This document shows positions 1 to 4,762 of a stretch of DNA of 8,314 nucleotides, one piece after another. Each line of letters starts with the position of its first letter. The first letter of the stretch is position 1. The notes below the pieces were generated by a model. It was given only the letters and a program-made list of their open reading frames with translations. It had not been told where the DNA came from and ran no database searches. This stretch comes from Lachnospiraceae bacterium UBA3762 (GTDB lineage: Bacteria; Bacillota; Clostridia; Lachnospirales; Lachnospiraceae). A program made the position numbers and the translations under genes. Location of the stretch: NCBI GenBank assembly GCA_002371615.1, contig DFGA01000006.1, positions 159,336 through 167,649 on the forward strand, given 5' to 3'.

Positions 1-72
1 CTCTGCTTCCTTCATCTCCGATGCCGTAAAAGCACACAGCTTTACGTCTATGTCAGTATCCGCCAAACTCAT
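1..72 (-). CDS. Partial ORF of unknown function at the left edge
   Basis: A minus-strand frame opens with ATG at 72 and runs off the left edge of the window, reading MSLADTDIDVKLCAFTASEM and onward. It lies in a different frame from the Doc toxin fragment that it overlaps. The peptide looks like normal protein (mixed hydrophobic and acidic, no stop to the edge), but only 24 residues are visible and I do not recognise a family. It may be the 3' part of another gene joined to the truncated doc gene, with the apparent ATG being accidental. There is no convincing ribosome binding site, so the start is uncertain. Confidence 0.25.
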   Translation of the reverse strand, partial: MSLADTDIDVKLCAFTASEMKEAE

Positions 73-124
73 TGATCAGCTGAGTATGAAGCAACAAGAT
101 CTGCTCTTTACTCAGTCTTCTCAT
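53..124 (-). pseudogene. doc: Truncated Doc-type (Fic fold) toxin, N-terminal fragment
   Basis: The start codon overlaps the stop of the upstream phd-type antitoxin gene in an ATGA arrangement, which is typical of phd-doc operons. The encoded peptide begins MRRLSKEQILLLHTQL and continues to Phe-Gly-Gly, which matches the N-terminal helix of Doc toxins; Doc is a Fic-fold kinase that phosphorylates EF-Tu. The frame then reads Tyr-stop after 23 residues, whereas full-length Doc is about 120 to 130 residues and carries the HPFxDGN-type catalytic motif further on. None of that motif is present, and the following sequence codes in another frame. This is therefore a deletion or recombination remnant without toxin activity. 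The family assignment rests on the short N-terminus plus the antitoxin context. Confidence 0.65.
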
Positions 125-363
125 TTAGCAAGCACCTCATATGCCTCTTTATTCTGTGCCAATAATCTCTTCGAAATGGCTAATACATCTTCATCGGTTG
201 CAATTGCACTTTCGTCTGCTTTGCTAAATTCAATAACAAGATATCTGGGAACATTATTCTTAAGGATAACCGCAGTTCTTTTTTCATCCACCAGTCTTGT
301 AACTTTCGAAAAATTCTGGTTAGCTTCTGTAATAGAGATCATTGTGTTAGTATCTATGGTCAT
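121..363 (-). CDS. Phd/YefM-family antitoxin
   Basis: Eighty residues of the Phd/YefM antitoxin family, which bind operator DNA through the N-terminal half and neutralise a Doc or RelE toxin through the C-terminal tail. The N-terminal part shows the family pattern: MISITEANQNFSKV at residues 8-21, then a hydrophobic strand with the 'aVILKNNVPRYLVI' pattern at about residues 30-45. The C-terminal third is helical and charged. I chose the ATG at 363 because GGAGG lies 7 nt upstream of it; the in-frame ATG at 378 would overlap that ribosome binding site. The gene overlaps the doc start by 4 nt. Since doc is truncated, this is now an orphan antitoxin, perhaps kept as a repressor or as protection against an invading homologous toxin. 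Confidence 0.85.
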   Translation of the reverse strand: MTIDTNTMISITEANQNFSKVTRLVDEKRTAVILKNNVPRYLVIEFSKADESAIATDEDVLAISKRLLAQNKEAYEVLAK

Positions 364-386
364 TAGAAACACCTCCATTCTTTAAC

Positions 387-419
387 CATAGTATATCCCA
401 CTATGTAGCTATAATTCAA
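387..419 (-). promoter_or_regulatory. Promoter and probable operator of the antitoxin gene
   Basis: On the minus strand TTGAAT (414-419) and TATACT (390-395) are separated by 18 bp, a good sigma-A type promoter. A palindrome with arms CATAGT and ACTATG spans 387-405 and covers the -10 element. This is the position expected for binding by Phd, which represses its own operon. Transcription would begin about 25 nt before the start codon, consistent with the ATG at 363. The operator role is inferred from position and symmetry. Confidence 0.6.
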
Positions 420-465
420 CCTATTCCCACCTTCCGTCTTATCAAAGAACCTCTTCTGTGTCACG

Positions 466-648
466 TCATACCCAGTTCTTGAAGCCGTTATTATGCACCA
501 CATTGTAAACCGGATAGATTATGTTAAAATCATCCGCTATCGCGCGATTATTCTTTGACAGTACCATACTTGTTGATTTTAACGTTAGCGATTTTGATAT
601 TTTTACAATATCGCACACGTTAAATGCTTGATTCAGAAGAATATAACT
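466..648 (-). pseudogene. Possible remnant of an unknown gene
   Basis: A 60-codon minus-strand stretch lies between a TAG (649-651) and a TGA (466-468) and contains no plausible start. The translation includes NQAFNVCDIVKISKSLTLKS and ends NNGFKNWV, with balanced composition and no runs typical of non-coding frames. It could be the 3' end of a gene whose 5' part is lost. No family is recognised. Chance openness of 60 codons in AT-rich DNA is possible, so confidence is low. Confidence 0.22.
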
Positions 649-718
649 CTATGTAAAAAGTCGTTCCCCAAACAGACAACCGAAAGTTGACCGGTAGACA
701 ACTATTAATATAAATGCA

Positions 719-746
719 CCAAAAAAGGACCTCCGAAGAGATCCTT
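719..746 (-). terminator. Rho-independent terminator with UUCG loop
   Basis: On the minus strand a 9-bp stem (AAGGATCTC with GAGGTCCTT, one G-U pair) closes an unusually stable TTCG tetraloop and is followed by TTTTTT. The U tract follows only on the minus strand. It probably ends the transcript from the XRE gene at 1258, about 230 nt beyond that gene's stop, and insulates the antitoxin operon. Confidence 0.8.
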
Positions 747-775
747 GGTATCTATCATTTCCTACAGTTTAAACA

Positions 776-820
776 TTATTCGGAAGGATGTCGATGTAAT
801 ATTGATTTCCTTCCGAATAA
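776..820. repeat. 13-bp perfect inverted repeat with 19-nt spacer
   Basis: TTATTCGGAAGGA (776-788) and its exact reverse complement TCCTTCCGAATAA (808-820) flank a 19-nt AT-rich spacer. There is no U tract at a position that would make it an ordinary terminator on either strand. It may be an operator, a processing hairpin in the 3' region of the XRE transcript, or the end structure of a vanished element. Confidence 0.6.
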
Positions 821-976
821 AACCTTCATAATATATAAAAGAAAGATCTTTATGGTTACTTTCATATGTCCTTATTACACTACTTTTACCCGATCCAAAA
901 TTGCCCGCAAGTCATGTAGATAGTCCTTCCTATACCTTAAAACTAGTCAAACAAACTATCACACATTACTATCTTC

Positions 977-1258
977 CTACGCAACCATTAAGTGCCCCAT
1001 AAAATGAACAGAAGAGGACTGTTCGTCCTCTTCGTGGTCCTTGATTATATCGTAAAGATTAGCTTCGTAAAGCTCCATCAATGCGAACATGGTATCTGCC
1101 TGGGGATAGCTCTTGCCCTTCTCGTATTTGTAAACGGCCTGAACCGATCCGAGACAAAGATACTCTCTTACGTCATCTACGGAGAGGTTTTTTGCAACAC
1201 GAAGGCGCTTTAAGTTCTGTCCTACGACCTTCATGTCATATTCCGGACGATAGATCAT
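977..1258 (-). CDS. Small XRE-family HTH regulator
   Basis: Ninety-three residues with one XRE/Cro-type helix-turn-helix at about residues 12-67. The recognition region GSVQAVYKYEKGKSYPQADT (37-56) is the classic helix 3 to 4 signature of this family. A short acidic tail (HEEDEQ) follows, with a hydrophobic end. The ATG at 1258 follows AGGAGG with 6-nt spacing, so this start is well supported; an internal Met at residue 9 is less likely. A perfect 7-bp inverted repeat sits directly upstream of the ribosome binding site, which fits a self-repressing phage-type or toxin-antitoxin-type regulator. The preceding gene ends 74 nt upstream on the same strand. No partner gene of known type is adjacent. 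Targets other than its own gene cannot be predicted. Confidence 0.8.
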   Translation of the reverse strand: MIYRPEYDMKVVGQNLKRLRVAKNLSVDDVREYLCLGSVQAVYKYEKGKSYPQADTMFALMELYEANLYDIIKDHEEDEQSSSVHFMGHLMVA

Positions 1259-1273
1259 CTCATTCCTCCTCCT

Positions 1274-1292
1274 GTACTCGATACGCGAGTAC
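1274..1292. promoter_or_regulatory. 19-bp palindrome before the XRE gene, putative operator
   Basis: GTACTCG and CGAGTAC are perfect inverted arms around a 5-nt centre (ATACG), ending 15 bp before the XRE start codon. Position and symmetry suggest the binding site of the XRE protein, or a hairpin in the leader. No clear -10/-35 pair was found nearby. Confidence 0.5.
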
Positions 1293-1332
1293 GCGCTACT
1301 TGGATTAATGGGGAATTACGATAGTGTATCAC

Positions 1333-1962
1333 TTAATCCCACAGATTCCAAAACCATTCTTTAAAGAGATCCATTCCCTTGTCCTTGCACTCATACCTGT
1401 ATTCATCAATTTTTCTCTCTTCCGCAAAATACAACTCCGAGAGCTCTTTGTATTCCGGTACATCCGAGGGCATATACATCCTATATGATCCCTTTCTTTC
1501 TTCCTCTGCCTTTTCCTCATCTGTCTTTAGTCCATCACCAAATAATCCATACTTCTCCGTGAATTCTTTAAATTCTCTGTCATATTCTTCTTCATACGGA
1601 TTCTTCTTTGTACAGGTATCCTCGTTAGCCTCCCTAAAGAGAAATATCATTTCGGACAGGATGTCCTTCCATCGCTCCATGCCCTCCTCATCTACCTCTT
1701 CCGGCGCACCTGTACCCACAAGTGCCTGAGAGAAATTATTAGGCATACAAGGATATCCATGAGTGGTTTCCTTAAGATCCTCAAGCATATTCGGAACGAC
1801 ATTTAGGAACCACCAGTCGATCGACCAGACATCACGATCGCAATAACCGTACTTTATTCTCTGATATGAGTGTTTTATATTCCGTCCCCAGCGCTTAACG
1901 TGCTTGATGGGATTTATGAATCCACGCTCTCTTTGCTCGAAGCAGGAATAGTCTGTTTTCAT
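1333..1962 (-). CDS. Phage-associated protein of unknown function
   Basis: About 209 residues, soluble and rich in Trp, Tyr and acidic residues. It resembles a family of unknown function common in phages and Clostridia. Its marks are an early 'RIKYGYCDRDVWSIDWWF' stretch followed by a conserved HGYP, a central 'MERWKDILSEMIFLF' helix, a long charged Glu/Lys segment and a C-terminal 'DLFKEWFWNLWD'. No catalytic motif, signal peptide or membrane segment is visible. The start is ambiguous: GGAGGTGA stands 11 nt before the ATG at 1962 and 8 nt before the GTG at 1965. An ATG at 2001 lies upstream of that ribosome binding site and inside a hairpin arm, so I reject it. The family resemblance is from memory of the pattern, and no function is assigned. 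Confidence 0.7.
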   Translation of the reverse strand: MKTDYSCFEQRERGFINPIKHVKRWGRNIKHSYQRIKYGYCDRDVWSIDWWFLNVVPNMLEDLKETTHGYPCMPNNFSQALVGTGAPEEVDEEGMERWKDILSEMIFLFREANEDTCTKKNPYEEEYDREFKEFTEKYGLFGDGLKTDEEKAEEERKGSYRMYMPSDVPEYKELSELYFAEERKIDEYRYECKDKGMDLFKEWFWNLWD

Positions 1963-1964
1963 CA

Positions 1965-2003
1965 CAGTGCTCACCTCCACACTTCCATCATAAACGAGCA
2001 CTG
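1965..2003 (-). promoter_or_regulatory. Hairpin around the ribosome binding site of the phage-type gene
   Basis: CAGTGCTC (1965-1972) and GAGCACTG (1996-2003) are perfect 8-bp complementary arms with a 23-nt spacer. In the minus-strand RNA the 3' arm overlaps the end of the GGAGGTGA ribosome binding site and abuts the GTG/ATG start. Pairing would therefore mask translation initiation. A regulatory role is inferred only from this placement. Confidence 0.4.
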
Positions 2004-2236
2004 ATCAGAAATCATTGACGGCATAGTTCAATCAGAGAATGTTTTCCGGTTTACTCATCCTACCAGTCCAGCCCATTTCACGAGTCCACTCCATCCTGGA
2101 AGTATCTAAATCTCTTCAACTCGTCTTCGGCATTCACGACGTCTATATCGGACGATTCCTTTTTATCACAGGCAAATCACGTTGTTGTTTCTTCGCAGGC
2201 AGGGCTTCGGTATATACCGGATGCAATTTACATATC
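2004..2236. other. Intergenic region with a possible gene fragment
   Basis: No intact gene is seen. On the minus strand a 32-codon open stretch at 2078-2176 reads as plausible protein (ESSDIDVVNAEDELKRF, then FQDGVDS and stop) but has no start. In the next frame a 33-codon stretch overlapping the end of the nucleotidyltransferase gene includes VYTEALPAKKQQRDLPVIK. Together they may be a frameshifted remnant. A perfect 12-bp palindrome CGGTATATACCG lies at 2208-2219. No U-tract terminator was found after the toxin-like gene. Confidence 0.35.
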
Positions 2237-2953
2237 TTACTCAGTTTGGTTTCTCTTCTTTCGGAGAGCCGCAATAACATCATTAATGTTATCCACGCTG
2301 ATAATATCCGTTTTTTCATTCTGATATTCTAGAAGATTATCTTTGTTTTCTGCTTCGAATTGACGAGTCCGGGAATACAATTTCTCATAATTCCCATCCT
2401 CAAGTACATTTTCAAGATAATTTCTGATCTCCTCAGATAAGGATTCATAGGATCCATATAAATTACAGACTGCACCCTGTATCCTCGCAAAAGTAAGAGG
2501 ATCCCCGTTCTTCTCCTGATCCCATAAAATCCCGATTATGTCTGACATATCATACTTATACTTTCTCCCGGATTTCAGTTTCATTGCCAGGAGATACTCA
2601 CCCGAAACTGTCCTGAACGTAACTATATTGGAATATGTCTTATAATATCTGGCAAACTGCACGATCTTTGGTGTATATGATTCTGTCTTCTTAAAATCAT
2701 CATTCATCCATCCTGTCGGAAGACCATATTTATCACCCACAGAATTTATCGCATCTTTCATGTATGACGAAGCAGTTATTATGGCATCCGCATCATATGT
2801 CATCTCACGAAAACCATAGTTGAGCACTACGGCAGCACCTCCGATCAGGATGATCTCCGCAGGCGTATTTTTCCCACTCCGTTTTCTATATTCTTTGGCG
2901 AGTTCTTTCAGATACATATCAAGATTTTCTTTTGTAAATGGTTTATCAGACAA
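2237..2953 (-). CDS. Nucleotidyltransferase-fold protein (DUF6036/AbiEii-like), putative toxin
   Basis: 238 residues of the nucleotidyltransferase type related to DUF6036 and AbiEii toxins; family members transfer nucleotides, some onto tRNA ends. Visible motifs are IGGAA at 37-41, the metal-binding Thr-Tyr-Asp-Ala-Asp at 52-56 and the downstream EYLLAMKLKSGRKYKYDMSD at 119-138, which carries the conserved Lys and the D..D pair of this family. The start is TTG at 2953, preceded by GAGGTGA with 6-nt spacing. The ORF overlaps the stop of the XRE gene by 8 nt, so translation is probably coupled. With the HTH partner in front this is organised like a two-gene toxin-antitoxin or abortive-infection module. 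The substrate is unknown. The fold call is fairly secure, the toxin role is inferred. Confidence 0.8.
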   Translation of the reverse strand: MSDKPFTKENLDMYLKELAKEYRKRSGKNTPAEIILIGGAAVVLNYGFREMTYDADAIITASSYMKDAINSVGDKYGLPTGWMNDDFKKTESYTPKIVQFARYYKTYSNIVTFRTVSGEYLLAMKLKSGRKYKYDMSDIIGILWDQEKNGDPLTFARIQGAVCNLYGSYESLSEEIRNYLENVLEDGNYEKLYSRTRQFEAENKDNLLEYQNEKTDIISVDNINDVIAALRKKRNQTE

Positions 2954-3518
2954 CGTTCCTCACCTCATTCTCTATGATGTTGAATCGCAAAAACTCGGGA
3001 ATAGCTTCTTCCTCGGCTTTTCTCTTCATTTCATCTGATTTTAATACCTCACTCGCAAGAAGAACTCCCACGGGATAGACGGGAGTCTTAAGCTTTCGGG
3101 AACGGATGTCATCATATTTCGTACACAAAGGAATACCGTTTTCACGAGAAAGATAGTCTACCATCGCAAGAAGGTATAAGGCTTCCAGATACCAGTGCTT
3201 TTCATACAAAGATCGGATCTCATCTGTTTCCAGCACCTGAATCATAAAATCGATATCTCCCATATCCTTCACATGATGACAGGTATTACTCTTAAATGTT
3301 TCAAATGTGCTGCGATATTCCTCACGGGCAGACTCCAGGATATCTTCTATAGTAATATTTAATACCTTTGCAAGACGGTATAATGTACCGGCGGCACACT
3401 TTTCCATTTCAGCCTTTCCGCTACAGATATCATTAATCGTTGCCTGAGGTACTCCACTTTCCTTGCTTAGTCTATACATCGTCATGTTTTTTTCATCCAA
3501 CTTATCTTTTATCAGCAT
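2946..3518 (-). CDS. XRE-family HTH protein with C-terminal domain, putative antitoxin
   Basis: 190 residues. Residues 1-60 form an XRE helix-turn-helix (MTMYRLSKESGVPQATINDI then LYRLAKVLNITIEDIL). Residues about 75-190 form a helical domain (HWYLEALYLLAMVDYLSREN) ending in a charged tail, likely the part that contacts the partner nucleotidyltransferase. I chose the ATG at 3518: AAGGAGG lies 8 nt upstream, and the promoter -10 sits at 3547-3552, so an earlier ATG at 3575 would precede the transcript. The gene overlaps the nucleotidyltransferase by 8 nt. A large palindrome within the promoter suggests it represses its own operon. Confidence 0.8.
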   Translation of the reverse strand: MLIKDKLDEKNMTMYRLSKESGVPQATINDICSGKAEMEKCAAGTLYRLAKVLNITIEDILESAREEYRSTFETFKSNTCHHVKDMGDIDFMIQVLETDEIRSLYEKHWYLEALYLLAMVDYLSRENGIPLCTKYDDIRSRKLKTPVYPVGVLLASEVLKSDEMKRKAEEEAIPEFLRFNIIENEVRNVV

Positions 3519-3546
3519 AATATCGGCCTCCTTCTCTCCTTTACAT

Positions 3547-3575
3547 ATTATATCGGTTGACCGATGTAATTTCAA
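3547..3575 (-). promoter_or_regulatory. Near-consensus promoter with 24-bp palindromic operator
   Basis: TTGAAA (3570-3575), a 17-bp spacer and TATAAT (3547-3552) read on the minus strand form an almost ideal sigma-A promoter. The palindrome spans 3547-3570, with arms ATTATATCGGT and ACCGATGTAAT around a TG centre (10 of 11 pairs match). It fills the spacer and the -10 box. A dimeric XRE protein bound here would block RNA polymerase, so this is the likely autoregulation site of the toxin-antitoxin-like pair. Confidence 0.8.
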
Positions 3576-3582
3576 GAAGGCA

Positions 3583-3610
3583 CCAAAATTCCACCCAATA
3601 AGGTTGGATT
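3583..3610 (-). terminator. Weak candidate terminator after tRNA-Lys
   Basis: On the minus strand AATCCAACC and GGGTGGAAT can form a 9-bp stem with two mismatches and a TTATT loop, followed by TTTTGG. The stem and U tract are both weak. It lies between the tRNA 3' end and the next promoter, where a terminator would be expected. Confidence 0.3.
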
Positions 3611-3635
3611 CAAATTTGTTACTTGTGTATATCAG

Positions 3636-3708
3636 TGCCCCGCAGGAGGCTCGAACTCCCGACCCTCTGATTAAAAGTCAGATGCTCTACCAGATGAGCT
3701 AACGGAGC
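3636..3708 (-). tRNA. tRNA-Lys (anticodon UUU)
   Basis: A complete cloverleaf reads on the minus strand: acceptor GCTCCGT pairing with GCGGGGC, D arm GCTC/GAGC, anticodon stem TCTGA/TCAGA with loop CTTTTAA (anticodon TTT), variable loop GGGTC, T arm GGGAG/CTCCT with loop TTCGAGC, and discriminator A. It is 73 nt long and CCA is not encoded. The gene begins 14 nt after the stop codon of a small ORF on the same strand. No convincing promoter lies between, so it may be processed from the upstream operon transcript. tRNA 3' ends are common integration sites, but no second copy of this 3' end is visible in the window. Confidence 0.96.
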
Positions 3709-3722
3709 ATGGTTAAAAAACC

Positions 3723-3923
3723 CTAAGTAATGTTGAAACAGTACTCTGTGATAAGCTTCTCCAGTTTTGATACGCTAAGCATTGTTATCAAATCATCCGG
3801 TGACTTATCACTGTCTATAGCCACAAACCCAGCCCATGCATATGGCGAATCTTTTATCTCTAACGCTACTGCACGCCGGTCATGATCATATTCTTCATAA
3901 AGCGCTCGGGCGTAGTCTGCCAT
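3723..3923 (-). CDS. Small protein of unknown function, start uncertain
   Basis: From the ATG at 3923 this gives 66 residues, with core SPYAWAGFVAIDSDKSPDDL followed by a helix ending in EYCFNIT. The frame stays open for 30 further codons upstream without ATG, GTG or TTG, and that part also looks coding (YYDWQFEEVFHNARK). The ATG at 3923 has AAGG only 3 nt away, which is too close. By contrast GAGG lies 8 nt before an ATA codon at 3972-3974, from which the protein would be 83 residues. The true start is thus either a rare ATA or a mutated ATG. The family is not recognised. It follows the phosphoesterase gene by 18 to 69 nt, depending on the start, and precedes tRNA-Lys by 14 nt. Confidence 0.5.
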   Translation of the reverse strand: MADYARALYEEYDHDRRAVALEIKDSPYAWAGFVAIDSDKSPDDLITMLSVSKLEKLITEYCFNIT

Positions 3924-3991
3924 CTTCCTTGCATTATGAAAGACTTCCTCAAATTGCCAGTCATAGTATTTTATGATACGTGCCTCGTTTC

Positions 3992-4762
3992 CTATCTGAT
4001 CCTTATGATCTGCTCATACAACAGGATTTCTTCTGCACTCACATTCTTGTTGTCATGATAATGACCGAAAAACCATTTTTTATATTTCACAGTTTGCTTA
4101 ATCTCTTCGAGATATTTTGTCTCGATGTCCGTCGTATAGAATCCCCTTCCAAGAAGTGCCTGTGTACTGGATGAACAACAGTGCGTTATGATAAAGTCTA
4201 CAGAATTCTCATGATTCAGAAGATTTCTTCGTCCCTCATCCATCTCTTCCTGTGACGGCAATTCTTCTTTCCACCAACTGATGTGATTGATCCTGTAGGG
4301 AAGGATTCCTTTGTTAAGCTCTTTTCTCCTTTTCTTGAAATCAGGATCATCCGGTTCCAGGATCCCGCCATCGATATCATGGCTTGATGCCCCTCCGAAG
4401 GCAAAGAAACTTGCACCATCTATATCGAAAACTTGTCCCCTCATAAGATGAATAACTGATGGGCGTATCATGTGAACCTTCCCGCCATGCCATGCCTCTA
4501 CCGGATAAGCATAGAGGCGATCGAAGTTTTCATGATTGCCATCTATGAACAGTGTTGTATAAGTTTTGCAATCCAACCAGTCCATCAACATGGTCTCTTC
4601 GTTACTTTCCTTATCCTTGTTCCACACACCGCCAAAATCCCCAAGGATGATCACATAGTCATCCTTGGTCATTTCATTCTGCTCGGGAAATATGCTGTTG
4701 TTAAACCTCTCGAAATTCTGGTGGCAATCACCGGTCACATAGATCACAGTCCTAGTCCTCAT
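3992..4762 (-). CDS. Metallophosphoesterase (calcineurin-like)
   Basis: 256 residues with the complete binuclear metallophosphoesterase motif set: GDCH at 11-14, GDFGG at 41-45, GNHE at 75-78, the His of ITHCC at 194 and GHYH at 233-236. Such enzymes hydrolyse phosphomonoesters or phosphodiesters; the phosphatase module of bacterial Pnkp RNA-repair enzymes has the same fold. The start ATG at 4762 overlaps the 3' end of the RNA ligase gene by 11 nt with little independent ribosome binding site. The two are thus probably translated in a coupled way, which argues for a shared pathway. No signal peptide is seen, so it is cytoplasmic. A role such as removing 3' or cyclic phosphates before ligation is inferred from the neighbour only. 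Confidence 0.88.
   Translation of the reverse strand: MRTRTVIYVTGDCHQNFERFNNSIFPEQNEMTKDDYVIILGDFGGVWNKDKESNEETMLMDWLDCKTYTTLFIDGNHENFDRLYAYPVEAWHGGKVHMIRPSVIHLMRGQVFDIDGASFFAFGGASSHDIDGGILEPDDPDFKKRRKELNKGILPYRINHISWWKEELPSQEEMDEGRRNLLNHENSVDFIITHCCSSSTQALLGRGFYTTDIETKYLEEIKQTVKYKKWFFGHYHDNKNVSAEEILLYEQIIRIR

Larger units (their letters stand above)
420..976. other. Region of about 560 bp without an intact gene
   Basis: No complete gene with a start, ribosome binding site and recognisable product is seen on either strand between the antitoxin promoter and the XRE gene. It holds a 60-codon open stretch (466-648), a strong terminator (719-746), a 13-bp perfect inverted repeat (776-820) and a short minus-strand stretch near 890-925 reading YRKDYLHDLRAILDRVKVV then stop. 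That last peptide looks like the C-terminus of a lost gene. The heptamer AGACAAC occurs twice, near 674 and 696, flanking a small CAAC/GTTG inverted repeat. The whole looks like the scar of deleted genes. Confidence 0.5.

Noticed and set aside
714..923. 69-residue open frame on the plus strand
   Set aside because: It runs through the terminator hairpin and the inverted repeat, with no ribosome binding site and unlikely composition.
1379..1729. 116-residue Ser-rich open frame on the plus strand
   Set aside because: The Ser/Tyr-rich composition is the complement of the Glu/Lys-rich minus-strand gene, so it is a shadow.
3636..3708. tRNA 3' end as an attachment site with a duplicated att core in the window
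   Set aside because: No second copy of the tRNA 3' segment was seen in the remaining window, and no integrase gene is present.
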